Assembly (NCBI GenBank): GCA_019426215.1
Contig: CM033394.1
Span: forward strand, 16,636,195-16,700,194
Origin: Buddleja alternifolia
Lineage: Eukaryota; Streptophyta; Magnoliopsida; Lamiales; Scrophulariaceae
DNA: 64,000 nt
Direction of reading: 5' to 3'
Part shown: positions 11,192 to 22,504 of the stretch, piece after piece
Numbering within the stretch: the first letter of the stretch is position 1
How the letters are laid out: the number at the start of each line of letters is the position of its first letter
Notes under the pieces: model-generated
The model's database searches: none
Told to the model about the DNA's origin: nothing
The model's input: only the letters and a program-made list of their open reading frames with translations
Translations under genes and position numbers: made by a program

Positions 11192-14100
11192 ATGGCACCA
11201 AAGAAATCTACTTCTGCTTCTGCCGAGCCTATCATCAAGGTTACTGAAGGCCTTGTTGTCGATTGGAAATTTCTTTATGAGCAACCTCAGATCAATCTAA
11301 CTGATATGATGGACCTGGTAACCAAGGCCGGGCTCAAAACATTCTTGACTAAGTATTCTTATTTGTTTCCAATGGAAGTTGACACCTTCTGGAAAACTGC
11401 TAAACTCTCCGCAGATAAGAAGTCTATCTCTTGTCTCATTCCTCTATCCAAGAAGAAGCCACCCAAGGAGTTCGTACTGACTACTGCTTCCATTGCCAAG
11501 AACTTTAATCTTCCAAATGAGGACGAGGCATTGGACAGTGTAACTTTAGAACAAATTAAGAACGCATGGACGACTGTGAGTGCTTACGACGGAGTACCAC
11601 ACAAACAGCACTTTGAAAAGAAAGATTTAGTGTCCAAGTACTGACTGATGGCTGATTTCTATAGCAAGATCATAGAATGCCGAGTGGGTACCTTTGATAA
11701 GGTAAACCCAATTCGATTTCAGATGATGACGGCGATACTCCCCAACCTGAAAATCCACTGGACTGAGTATGTATTTGGAAGGTTTTGGGACTGTTTAAGC
11801 GCCCTAAATAAACCTTATGGACTTATTTTGAGTGACCTATTGTATCGATCAGAGTGTACCAAGATGCTTGGAAGAAGGATTCTGAACAATCTCTTTAATC
11901 CTCCCAAAGTTGGCAGTGCTGCTAGACCACTGTCTGAGCATCTAGAAGTATGTGAAGCGTCTGACGAAGAAGCTGAGCGTCCAGTTCCAGAAGAAGCCGT
12001 GAAGCATCCGGCTGCTACAAAGAAGACGGCTCCCAGAAAGCCCAAGGCTCAAGTCATTCCTTCTCGTGAAAAGGATGAGGAGGACACTGATGAGGATGCA
12101 GAGGACAAAGTTCCTCTGATCAAGCGTAGGAAGCTGGAAGGGTTATTAAAGAAATAGACTTTAAGGAACCAGTTGCCGCTCCTCCCGCTCAAACGCTAAA
12201 GCTCGTTAAAGAAGTCAACGTGAAGAAAACTTTCAAGCGTTCCAGGACAAGCAAGCGTCGGGCTGCTCCTGTTCCTAAAGAGCCTAAGACTGTTGAGCCA
12301 AGCGCTCAAGGTGCTGATGAGACTCGTTCTCAAGGTAAGTTTATTTCTTCCCACAACATTTCCTTCCCTACATCTGTAGAAGATCCTGCTCTTATAGAGG
12401 ATAGTTCTTGTGTTACAGCTTTAGTTCCAGCTGCTGCTGAAGCATCAACAGACCTCCACCTGGATGTTGAGATGACAAATATTGTGGCCATTGCCAAAGA
12501 TGTTGCCGCAGAAGCTGCTACAGTCAAAGTAGAGGAACCTGCTCCTAAAAAGGTTCAAGCGTCAACTATTGTTCCGGCTATAACAGAGGCATGCTCAGCA
12601 AGTCAGAACGTTGCTGAGGACGTTACAAAGCCAAGGCATTTCTTTAAGATGGACCCACCGAAGACGATTGATCATTCAATCAATTATATTCCTCCAGCAC
12701 TCGAAGAAGATTTCATTCCAGCAGGATATAATGAAGAAAGATACATTAATGCTGAGAATGAGGTAGCCTTGCTGATAGACATCGACAATTAGATCAGGGA
12801 TGTAGTGTTCAACACTGAGCTGACAAAAATTGAGAGGAAATACTATCTAGCAGTTCAACTCGGCAAAACTCCTGATCAGATACCGTCTTCCCTTATTCTT
12901 CAACAAGACAGACAAGGAGGCAGAACTCCCAAGTGTGATGCAGATCTGGCTTACTATCTAGACCATGGGCATAGCAAGTAAACCGGTTTCGCTCTAAGGG
13001 ACTACAACATTAGAGTGTATGATCCTTTTCACCCAACCTTTCTCAATCCGTCTGAAGCAGTCTTGAACAGAGAAGGCTACACACACTAACCTCTCATAGC
13101 AAACAGTGAAGAGAACTTGAATTCTGCCAATCCACTTCTCATGTGGAAGAATAAAGAAATTCACGCCGGTGAGCGTCTAGCATCTCTCATAGATGTGATC
13201 CAGACTGAAGCTGATGCATACTTTGACAGTGTCTGTAATGCTAACTATCGGACTGATAGATACCGTTTTGAATCTATCAGAGATATCCACCATGAAGGCA
13301 TTAGAGCTATGATTAATGCTAGGACAGATTACTGTATGGCAGAAGTAAATTGGGCTGAAGTGTATGTGGGTCATAAATACATTTTCCCGGAGTTAGTTCA
13401 AGCTCCCCATTTATTGGGCATAGGCATGGATGACAAGAAGCATCAGTTTGCCAAGTATTGCCTTAAGAAGCGTCAACTGAGAGTTGGACCTATTCTCAAG
13501 CTCCCACTAATTCGACATCAAATTAAGTAGTGTTTGTGTCAAGAGCTTCAAAGACTGTCCATTACTCCTCTTCACTTCAATGCTCATACATCAACCAGTG
13601 GCAGTACTTCAATATCTAGCTTGAATTTTGCTCCAAGCCACTGCGATGATAACTTCAACATGATGGTGAAGATTATGACTCCCCTATCTCTTTTTGACGG
13701 AATCTTCACTACCAATCTCAGACAATGGAACGGTTCAGTAATTTACCCCTTTCGAGGATATCCCTTGCTCCTGTCTATTCGCCAGAAGGTACTCAGTCAC
13801 TATGAGTTTGTCCTCTCATTGCTGGAAAGAAATCAGGGGCTGGCTCAAGCTATCTATCCTTATCTAGAAGAGTACTATAATTCGTATGTTCCTGAATCTC
13901 ATCGTCTTCAAAGTCTTCCAACAGACAGGTTGATTAGATTTTCTAGGAATTACTGCCTAGATGCAATTTTCTCTATCTGCCAAGCGCCATCTAAAATCTT
14001 TCCAAATCATGTGTGGGATATCATTAGTCCAATGGACATCAGGGCCATAGATAGCCCAATTCGCACATTCATTCAAGGGACCTGTATCTCTCGTTCCAGG

Positions 14101-15408
14101 CTGACTGAACTTCTGGAAGCTGCTTTAGATTCCTATGCTACTCTCGCCTCTTGGAACTTCCAATTTGATGACTTTCGTCAAGAGGAGTCAGTGATTGAGG
14201 AAGCGCCTACTAAGTTGGTTAAAGAATCCATACCAGCGTCCACTTCAGAAGTTGCAAGTATTCCAGCGTTTGCTGAAGAACCAGTTCAAGCGTCTCCACC
14301 AAAAACTATTCCTGACGCTCCTGATCTCATTGATTCTATTGCTGCTGATACTGCTGAGGATCTTCAAACTGATGTACGAGGTACAATCTTTGATCCTGCA
14401 TATCAAGCTCCCCTTGACTCACTCAAGCGTACATCCAGATTCAAGCGACCGACTCCTCAAGCGGTTCCATCGGATGTGGGTCAAGCGTTTGGACCTTTGC
14501 TAAAATCTGTCTTAGAGGAAATGAGCAATCAAGCTACTCAGAATGAAGAATCCCTCCACTGGATTAAGACAGATCTGGCAAAGATTGAATCTCAAACTAT
14601 GAACACTCAGATTGCTCATATGCGAGGTTCTGCTCAAGCGGCTGTTGATGAATGTCGCAGAGAATTTTAAGAGATGAATGATGCTACCAGCGCTATGCTT
14701 CTTGCATTGTAAGAACATTTTGACAAGCGTCTGGATAATATCACAGCTTCAATGTGTCAGATTGCTACTCAAGTTAGCCTACTCACAGAACATTTTCTGA
14801 AGGCTGATGATGGCAATAAAGGGGAAGAGAAGAGAAAAAGAGAGAAGAGAAGATCGTCTGGTTCAAGAGCTCAAGATCCTCTGCCGCCGCCGAAGCGTCA
14901 GCAATTATCTACTCTTTCTACGTCAAGACTCCCATCTTGGATAACAGCTGATAGAGTAAGTGATTCTGCTGGAGCGCCTAGTATAACGCTAAGAGAACCT
15001 CCACTAGCACTATATCCAAATCTACAAATACCTTCTAGAGCACGGTTTGAACAGTTTGACATTCCTCTTCAAAGAGCATCTATTCCAGAACCTACAGATC
15101 CAAGAATTTTAGCCAAAGAGAGGTAGATGACTGACTTCAACCGAACTTTCAGAATTTGCTTAAGGTATATGGGTATTGACCCGACTGAATAGGACAAACA
15201 CTTTATTGCTTTCAAGAAGAGACAAAAGGAAGAGAATAAGCTCATAATCGACAAAGATCATGAAGCGATGATGACTTTGGAAGATAGCCTAACTGAAGTT
15301 ATTCGAGCTGAAATGCCCAAGCGATACATAGTTAGACTTCTTGATTTGCATTATCTATATTCTTGTCTCTTATGCAATATTTTTTGTTTAGTTGTAAAAT
15401 GCTTGTAA
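11192..15408 (+). pseudogene. Copia B ORF2 (third ORF), longest readable copy
   Basis: It starts at ATG 11192 (MAPKKST). The N-terminal domain spans about 11192-11850 and includes the conserved segment KIIECRVGTFDKV. A basic and acidic low-complexity region (11950-12330) follows, then the domain matching exon 3 of the other copies, then a long C-terminal half (13117-15126). An in-frame TGA is at 11642-11644, a frameshift near 12160, and stops lie near 12790, 13087, 13528, 14668, 14710 and 15124; otherwise one frame is kept from 12220 to 15408. The C-terminal part has a lysine/arginine-rich stretch near 14825. The protein diverges clearly from the A/C/D version, so B is a separate subfamily. 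No membrane segment was recognised. Function unknown. Confidence 0.7.
12335..12379 (+). other. Possible vestigial intron in copia B ORF2
   Basis: A GTAAGT donor in phase 1 sits where A, C and D have intron 2, and a TGTAG acceptor follows 45 nt later. That is shorter than usual for plant introns, and the 45 nt are open and a multiple of three, so in this copy the segment may simply be read as protein. Confidence 0.3.
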
Positions 15409-15413
15409 TCATT

Positions 15414-15436
15414 GATATATATATATATATATATAA
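15414..15436 (+). repeat. (TA)n microsatellite
   Basis: A short TA dinucleotide run in the non-coding stretch between the ORF2 end and the 3' LTR of copia B. Confidence 0.9.
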
Positions 15437-15563
15437 AATGCATTTTTAGCTGAAACATCTCGTTGAAGCTTAACTAACCTTAACTAACTTTATCTAACCA
15501 AAGCTAACTTTTATTTTGGCTGTCTAACTCTTGAACTATAAAAGAGTAAGTATTGCCATCATC

Positions 15564-15576
15564 AAAAAGGGGGAAA
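15564..15576 (+). promoter_or_regulatory. Copia B polypurine tract
   Basis: AAAAAGGGGGAAA lies directly before the 3' LTR, the usual primer for plus-strand DNA synthesis. Copia C has the same motif at its 3' LTR, and F has it on the minus strand. Confidence 0.85.
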
Positions 15577-16668
15577 TTGTTAGGAATCTCATGCTAGATG
15601 ATTTGATGATGACAATTAGGATTTTATGTTAGACCCCAAAATATGTAAGTTTGATTTTAGTAGAAATCATGTATAAGCTTTGAAGTGTTAGATTTGTAAT
15701 AGGCTTTATAGGCATCGTTTTGTTTTTATTCTAGATTGTTAGGCTAAGAAGTCTTAGGCTGAGCGTCTGATGAATTCTGAGTGAGCTTATCAGTAGTAAA
15801 GTTTGAAGACTCAAGCGCCTGAAGTCTGAATGAAGATAAAGTTTCCAAGCGTCCAAATGACCAGCTATATCAAGCGTTACCTTATAGGACAGAAGTGATT
15901 CACGGATGGATAAGCGTCTATCAATGATTGATTCCACCTGAATTTATTTCTAAGTCCAGAAGGAGCTTAATGCAAATATTCTCAGTGCATTAAATGTCAA
16001 CGGGCATTTAATTCAAATGCATTAAATGCCGATAAGAGCATTAAATGTGATAAGCACTTTCAGACGTACGGAGAAGCCACCCTATCGGACTGTTAACTAT
16101 TCATAGACTGCAGCACCAACTTATGTGCAGCAGATTTTCAGGAAAAAGGACAAAAGTTGTTCCCCCGCGAAAGTGAGAGACACGCGCCTATACATGTGTC
16201 AAACAGACACTTTTTCCAAGAATGCCAATAAATAGTACTTCAACAACTAGCCAAAAATAACGATCCGCTCCAAGCTAAATTGTTGTTGCATTGAAGTCTC
16301 ATTCCTTAAAATCTCAGAAAAGCCAGAATATCCAAGCAAAAATTCTCCTTGCTTTTCTTCAATTCCTGAGACAGTCAACCAAATATCTCAAACATTCTTT
16401 TCAGAGAAACCTACACTACTATTGAGATATTCCCAATTGTTTGAACTTTATCAAAATCAAACAAATCATTTAGAAAAACTTCATCTAAACCTCGCAATTT
16501 GTGTGAAGTCGAAGTTGGATACTTGCATTATTTCTGGGTGAAAGAAGCAATGGGATAGAAGTGATTTGGAGCAGAAATCTGTGTGATCAAGGAGCTCAAG
16601 TGATCAACATCCATCTCTCCCTAATTTGTAGAAGTTTCTGTGTGATTCTTTGAGAACCATCTTAGTGG

Positions 16669-16673
16669 ATTGC
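16669..16673. repeat. Target-site duplication of G, left
   Basis: ATTGC, identical to 23853-23857, flanks element G and fixes its ends. Confidence 0.9.
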
Positions 16674-17662
16674 TGTTAGGTTTCATATTTTACATATTTT
16701 CATTATGATTTACCTCACATTTATCTTTATTTTATGCCTTGTTGTTAGTCTTTTTCTTTTGTTTTAGCCTAATTTACGTATTTTGATTTCTAAGTCGTTT
16801 CAATGCTTTTGTAGGCATAAAAGCGATGATTGTTTTGATGAGTTAAAGGAGTATTTTTACGTGAATAACGAAAGCTAACCAAGAGGAAGTCATATTCTTC
16901 CAATCCTCCATTGTTGAACATGAGTAACTTTATGTTTATGAAATTTATTTCTTGTTTTTCTTTAATTATGCATAGCTAAATTATTTTCTAGGGTTTAAGA
17001 TGTAGTCTTGTGTATTGATTTGGATTATTGATGATTTATGGATGTGATTTCTTGTTTGGTTTATCTATTAATGAGAGTTTAATGCTTGTAATTGCTTGAT
17101 CACCAATTGCATGATTTAAGATGAATTAAGAAGTACCGGGAGGTGAATTAGTTTATCGGTTCAGATTTAATAGACATGTGTAAATTGCTTAATAGGGATA
17201 TTGGTAATTTTGCATGAGACTAGTTAAACAATATTCATAGAACTTAATGGATTCATCTAAATTAGTTTTTGATCATGGGAGTGACGTTAATTAATTTAGG
17301 TGGGTACTCATGAAGATCTCGGGAGAGTATTCATGTATTTAAGGAAATTGGGTCTTTAATTTAAACAAGAATGATAATCCATTGAAAGTCAATAATCCAT
17401 AGAAATACCTTGATGAAATCTTAATCCCTAGGCCTTTTGTTAATTGATTATTTGTTTTAATCATAACTGTTTTAGTTATTTACAATTAAATCATTTTCTT
17501 GTTAAATTTCTGCTTTTAATTGGTTAAAATCTCAAATCTTGATAATCAATAGTCTAAATAATAGGATAAACTTTATTTGGTACTTGATAACCTTCCCTGT
17601 GGAGACGATCTTACTTTCACTATATTATTTGTTCAATTCCGTGTTGTTACGGACGGTTAACA
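16674..17662 (+). repeat. G 5' LTR, shortened
   Basis: It begins TGTTAGG and ends GGTTAACA. It is nearly identical to the 3' LTR except that about 355 bp are missing after position 16900, where the sequence passes directly from AGGAAGT to CATATTC. The missing segment is flanked by AAGT in the 3' LTR. Confidence 0.9.
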
Positions 17663-17665
17663 AAT

Positions 17666-17683
17666 TGGCGCCGTTGCCGGGGA
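17666..17683 (+). promoter_or_regulatory. G primer-binding site (tRNA-Asp)
   Basis: TGGCGCCGTTGCCGGGGA, three bases after the LTR, complements the 3' end of tRNA-Asp, the usual primer of Athila/Tat elements. Confidence 0.9.
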
Positions 17684-17818
17684 AGGCAACAAATAGTCAA
17701 TATCAATAAAAAGTTAATTCTTACTAGTTTAGACATTTATTTTTATTTTATTTTCGAATTTTTTTTATTATCTGTCTCGCTCTGATCTTAATTTCTGTTT
17801 TAGGTTGAATATTGGTAG

Positions 17819-19480
17819 ATGCACAGGCGTTCTTTGAGTGCACCTGCTCTTGAAATCGATCCAGAACCAGAACGAACTTTTCGAAGAAGCAGACGTCAAC
17901 AAAGAGAGCATCGTAGAATGGCAGAAGACATACAAAGGATTGAACCTGCTGCGCAAAGAACTCTCCGGGATTATGCTACACCAACATATCAGAACTTAAC
18001 CTCCAGCATAGCGGTACCAACTGTTCAAGCCAATACCTTTGAGTTGAAGCCGGCTATTATTCAAATGCTCCAACACACTGCATTTGAGGGAGATATTGAG
18101 AGGGAGGATCCTCATTCCCATCTGGGGAATTTTCTGGAAATCTGCAGCACTTTCAAGATGAATGGCGTTACTGAAGATGCCATAAGACTACGTCTCTTTC
18201 CATTCTCCCTGTCTAAAAGAGCTAAAGAGTGGTTGAAAAACCAACCGGCAAATAAGTTCACCACTTGGGCTGATTTGTTGACTGCATTTCTCACCAAGTA
18301 TTTTCCCCCAGCTAAGACTGCTCAGTTAAGGAATGCAATCACAGGATTTATGCAAACTGACAGTGAAACCCTCTATCAAGCATGGGAAAGGTACAAAGAA
18401 CTACTCAGAAAGTGCCCACATCATGGTATTCCTAGTTGGATGCTTGTGCAAACCTTCTACAATGGTCTGTCACATAGTATCCGGATGAATATCGATGCAG
18501 CTGCAGGAGGGAGTTTTATGGCAACGAATCCGGATGATGCATTGGCTCTTATGGATGAAATGGCATCCAACAATTATCAGTGGGCAAGTGATAGTCGGGC
18601 TGCGAAGAAAACACCGGGCATACACAATGTAGATAACATTACATTGCTTAATGCTAACATTGAAGCACTTGTCAAGCACATGGAGGGACTCAAGGGAAAT
18701 GTCAGTGTAGTATCTCAACCTACTTTAACTTGTGATGTTTGTGGGGCACCTCATATGGCTACTGATTGCCCACTCGTCGAGCAAGCTAACTATTTATCCA
18801 ATCAAAATAAGCAGCAAGAAAATCCATTTTCAAACACCTACAATTCGGGTTGGCGAAATCACCCTAACTTTTCTTGGGGAGGTCAAGGGAACCAAGGAGC
18901 TCAAGCAAATCCTCCTAGACAACAGTTTCCTCCAGGTTTCCAACAACATGGTCCTCAGAATTTTCAACAACCAAATCAGCAGGGACCACCACCTCGAGAA
19001 CCACAAGCTTGGGAATTAGCCATTGAAAAGCTCGCTAATGGAACAGCAAAACGGCTTGAGAATCTGGAAGCAAAAATTGATCTGGTAGTGGGAGCAACGA
19101 AGAATCTGGAATTACAAATTGGACAATTGGCAAGTTCTATGAATTCGAGGTCAAAGGGTACACTGCCTAGCCAAACAGAGGAGAATCCCAGAGGACAGTG
19201 TAATGCAGTGACTTTGATAAACGAAAATATAATTGAAGGATTTGAGCCACATGCTGTACACCGAGATGAATTTGTGACGAAAGATAATTCAATCTTTGAA
19301 CCTTCAGGCAAGGTTGAGCCAGAAAAGGTTATCCCGAAGCCATATGTGAAACCATATGTTCCTCCAATTCCATTTCCCCAAAGGTTGCAACACAAGAGGT
19401 TGGACAAGCAGCAAGAGAAATTTCTTCAAACACTTAGACTGTTGAACCGCAACATTCCATATACAGATGCTCGGGATTAG
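17819..19480 (+). CDS. gag: Gag polyprotein of gypsy element G (Athila/Tat type)
   Basis: An intact 553-codon ORF begins 136 bp after the PBS. Residues about 20-45 are rich in arginine. The retrotransposon capsid domain lies at about 90-240 (RAKEWL, KYFPPAKT, FYNGL motifs). A zinc knuckle CX2CX3HX4C begins near residue 304 (CDVCGAPHMATDC). Then comes a glutamine/proline/asparagine-rich stretch (about 325-400) and a short helical region. The protein packages the RNA in a virus-like particle in the cytoplasm. It ends in TAG directly before the protease ORF in the same frame. An open gag in an element without pol suggests selection for Gag or a recent origin. The ATG at 17819 is the first in frame. 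Confidence 0.9.
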   Translation: MHRRSLSAPALEIDPEPERTFRRSRRQQREHRRMAEDIQRIEPAAQRTLRDYATPTYQNLTSSIAVPTVQANTFELKPAIIQMLQHTAFEGDIEREDPHSHLGNFLEICSTFKMNGVTEDAIRLRLFPFSLSKRAKEWLKNQPANKFTTWADLLTAFLTKYFPPAKTAQLRNAITGFMQTDSETLYQAWERYKELLRKCPHHGIPSWMLVQTFYNGLSHSIRMNIDAAAGGSFMATNPDDALALMDEMASNNYQWASDSRAAKKTPGIHNVDNITLLNANIEALVKHMEGLKGNVSVVSQPTLTCDVCGAPHMATDCPLVEQANYLSNQNKQQENPFSNTYNSGWRNHPNFSWGGQGNQGAQANPPRQQFPPGFQQHGPQNFQQPNQQGPPPREPQAWELAIEKLANGTAKRLENLEAKIDLVVGATKNLELQIGQLASSMNSRSKGTLPSQTEENPRGQCNAVTLINENIIEGFEPHAVHRDEFVTKDNSIFEPSGKVEPEKVIPKPYVKPYVPPIPFPQRLQHKRLDKQQEKFLQTLRLLNRNIPYTDARD

Positions 19481-20155
19481 ATGCCTGTTTGTGAGAAGTT
19501 TCTCAAAGAGCTGTTGAGCAATAGAAAGAAATTAGAAGACGTGGAAACAATCTCCTTGAATGAAGAATGCAGTGCCATAATCCAACGAACCATTCCTCCA
19601 AAGCTAAAGGATCCAGGGAGTTTTTCACTTCCTTGCACTATTGAAAAATTCCACTTTGATAAAGCACTTTGTGATTTAGGAGCTAGTGTTAGTCTAATGC
19701 CTTATTCAATTTGCAGGAAATTAGGCTTTCAAAAGCTTAAAAGCACAAAGATGTCACTTCAATTGGCGGATGGGAGCATAAAACGCCCAATGGGAATATT
19801 AGAAGACGTTTTCGTGAAAGTGGACAAGTTCTACATCCCATGTGACTTCGTGGTGCTTGAGATGGATGAAAATTTGAAAACGCCAATCATCCTTGGAAGA
19901 CCGTTTCTCACAACTGCGGGAACCATCATTGATGTGCGTGCTGGCAAGCTAGCGTTGAACATTGGAGAGGAGAAGGTGGAGTTCGACTTAAATAAAGTGA
20001 TGAAATCTCCGCCTTTTGAAGAAAAATGTTATTCAGTGGATGTGATTGAAGAGGCCATCAAAGAAGAAATTGCTCAAGGTAAAAGAGATCCATTAGAGTC
20101 GTATCGCGAAATATCTTCTAGACCTAAGGTAAAAATTAAATCTCTTCCTCCATAG
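19481..20155 (+). CDS. Aspartic protease of gypsy element G
   Basis: This 224-codon ORF is in the gag frame, separated only by TAG 19478-19480. Residues 65-69 read DLGAS, the active-site motif of retropepsins of this lineage (usually D-[LST]-G-A). ILGRPFL near residue 148 is the second conserved protease segment. It ends at TAG 20153-20155, after which the same frame continues with what looks like the start of pol. Protease would release Gag from a precursor, so read-through of the gag stop, or a sense codon in the ancestor, is implied. In related elements gag and protease are fused. Confidence 0.85.
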   Translation: MPVCEKFLKELLSNRKKLEDVETISLNEECSAIIQRTIPPKLKDPGSFSLPCTIEKFHFDKALCDLGASVSLMPYSICRKLGFQKLKSTKMSLQLADGSIKRPMGILEDVFVKVDKFYIPCDFVVLEMDENLKTPIILGRPFLTTAGTIIDVRAGKLALNIGEEKVEFDLNKVMKSPPFEEKCYSVDVIEEAIKEEIAQGKRDPLESYREISSRPKVKIKSLPP

Positions 20156-20377
20156 CTCAGGTACGCTCTTCTTGGCAATAATGAATTTTTATCTATTATC
20201 GTACATTCTACTCTATGTACACCTGAACTGGACCGATGGTTAAGTGATTTGGAATGGAAGAAAGATGGAATAGGTTGGAATATATCTGATATGAAAAGAA
20301 TTAATCGTGCTTTGTATTTTTCAGGCGATGATATTCCTCGAGGGAAAGCAATTTCCCTCGCCAAAACTCAACAATAA
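20156..20377 (+). pseudogene. Pol N-terminal remnant in G
   Basis: After the TAG at 20153-20155 the same frame stays open for 73 codons to TAA 20375-20377. The first part (LRYALLGNNE..., DGIGWNISDMKRIN) resembles the linker between protease and RT in Athila-type pol. The rest is unlike RT. Pol therefore breaks off here. Confidence 0.55.
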
Positions 20378-20625
20378 TTTTGTCTAAGTCGAGCTAATGA
20401 CTTTAAACAAGCGCTTCTTGGGAGGCAACCCAGGAGTTTTCGTTATTTTTGTCATTGTCGTTTTCTTCTTATTTTGTTTTCAATATTTTATGTTTGAAGG
20501 TTTTATTTTATTTTATTTCATTTTTAATTTTCGGTGCTCAAATGCTTTATTAATGAAAGGTATTCTTATTGCAGGTCAATAACATGAAAAACGAGGTGCA
20601 TGAGGCATTATACAATGTAAATCAG

Positions 20626-20800
20626 ATGCATAATTGTGCCAATTTTCGCACCACTGTGCACAATTTTCGCACTTAGAAGAATTTTTAGGTGCACAGTTGT
20701 GCAATTTTTCAGCACAGTTGTGCAAAATTTTCGCACAAGATCAAACTCGCCGTGCACAACTGTGCAATTTTCGTGCACAATTTTCGCACTGTACATTTTT
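20626..20800 (+). repeat. Clustered GCACA/TGTGC motif repeat
   Basis: About ten copies of short units such as GTGCACAATTTTCGCAC and GCACAGTTGTGCAA in both orientations. The same motif recurs in the 3' LTR (22780-22835), including a perfect 16-bp palindrome at 22819-22834. Confidence 0.7.
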
Positions 20801-21921
20801 CGAAAAAAAAAAAATCAAAATTTGAAAAAGTGGGTCAACATCCCAAATTTCAGCCAAACCCATCTCTCTCTCTTTCTAGTTTCTCACACCAACACACAAG
20901 CACCACCCCTCTTCTCCAAACAAATTTCTCTCTCATTTCCTCAACCCACCAATTTCAGCCAAAATCTCTTTCAACCAATCTCTCTCTCTCTCGTTTCTCT
21001 TCTCCAGCCGACCAGTCACCGGAGCCCAACTCCTCCCGCCGTCTCACCACCTTCAACCGCCGCTCGCCGTCCAGCTGCATCACCACCGCTTAGCCGCTGC
21101 ACAACTCCACCAACCACACTTCGATCGGAACTCCTCGCCGCCGTCAAGCTCACAATCAACCTCCGCCGCCGTCATCTTTCCACTCCGTCCGGGATGTGGC
21201 TGCTGCTTTTGGGTGAAAATTTGGTTGTGCAAAGTAAAACTCCTTTCGGCATCCAGTGGTTGAAGTTTGCTCATTATATCACAACGGGCTCAAAAAGAGA
21301 CCGGGTTTTCCACCGACTACGCACTACACCCGATCACTAAGGCAACTACCAACTCCCGGGCCATCGCTCACATTCGTAGGGGAGTATTTCTTTCACTATT
21401 CTTTTAATTACATTTTGCTTACGTTCTTGAATATCGGTTTCACTTGCTTACATTGAGGACAATGTGATATTTTAAGTGTGGGGTGGTTTGCATGACGTGA
21501 ATTGTGATTGCGTATATTGAATTGCTCAAGTGTGGGGTAATGTGGTTAAGTGGTGAAAGAATTAGGCATACGTTAATTTTTGCTGAGTTGTTGCTGAAAA
21601 TTGGTTGACTTGTTCATAATATTTGTGTTCCCATATTTGAGCTCTTGACTATATAAACATATGAATTTGATTTCTGTACATGGATACTCTTTTTATTAAG
21701 TTTGATCCCTGAGTCTGAAATTTGTAAAATTTTTATGCATCTTTACACACTACACACGAGTTTTAGTAAAGGGAATTGATCGGGGAGATAAAAGCAATTA
21801 CATATTTCATTGATATTGGAGGAAAGTTTATGAGAAAAAGAAAAAAAATCGAGAAAATAGAAAAAGAAAAAAATAAGGAAAGAAAAGGTTGATTCAATGG
21901 CTATTGAATGTTAGAATCACC

Positions 21922-22050
21922 CAGTTTCGTTTCTAGCCTTTGTCACTCGAGTGATTAAGTCCGTTGGGGTGTCTTGACACCTAGTGCCTTAAAACCAACT
22001 GGTTTGAGAGTCATTGGCCCAAAACTCGTTACCAGGGTGACATAGAAAGC
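21922..22050 (+). promoter_or_regulatory. Conserved structured 3' UTR block (G copy)
   Basis: The block begins near CACTCGAGTG (a 10-bp palindrome) and includes a GGTGTC/GACACC hairpin at about 21967-21980 and an AACC/GGTT hairpin at about 21991-22002. It aligns by eye to three copies in element E. The role is unknown; RNA packaging or 3' end processing are possibilities. Confidence 0.55.
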
Positions 22051-22504
22051 TTGACTAGCGAAACATTGCACGGGTTGATCGATTGTGAATGAAGGAGAAA
22101 GAATAAAGATGAAATATGATAGATGTTGTGTTTTTACTTGAAATATCCGAAATGTTCCCTTGCTAGAATTCATAAATCAAGCACGAATGGATGTATATGA
22201 AATTGAACTTGTTTGGGATTAGTGTGATGACTTGAGAGTAAAGATGTTCATATGTGGAAAAATAATGATTCTACGTGTTTATTGGTTTATGTGTAACGAC
22301 GAGGCAGATAGACGAAGGTCATGAATTTTGTGGGTATATTCTCTGCAAACCCTCACGAGACAAAACTCGTCCACTAGGGGTTTAACGGCTTGTTGCACGT
22401 GCTAAGTGCAATCGTGTTCCCTACGAAAGTGGTGTTATCTTTATTTTTGTTTTTGTTTTGTTTGGATTTACTCGAGGACGAGTAAAGGTTAAGTGTGGGG
22501 TATT

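Larger units (their letters stand above)
20378..22504 (+). other. Long non-coding 3' region of G
   Basis: No convincing gene. It contains, in order: a short motif around 20397-20440 (AAACAAGCGCTTCTTGGGAG) often seen after the coding region of Athila/Tat elements; a cluster of GTGCAC/TTGTGCA motifs (20626-20800); a CT- then CCG-rich segment (20860-21340); TGTGGGG repeats near 21478 and 21530; a structured block shared with element E (21922-22050); and a purine stretch with AAGTGTGGGG just before the 3' LTR. Open frames here have no recognisable protein. Confidence 0.7.

Noticed and set aside
10878..11300. 140-codon ORF before copia B ORF2
   Set aside because: Overlaps the true ORF2 start in another frame and the spacer; no similar frame in A, C or D.
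20636..21340. 234-codon ORF in G
   Set aside because: Its first part is the GCACA repeat and the rest low-complexity; no domain, and it lies in a non-coding region.
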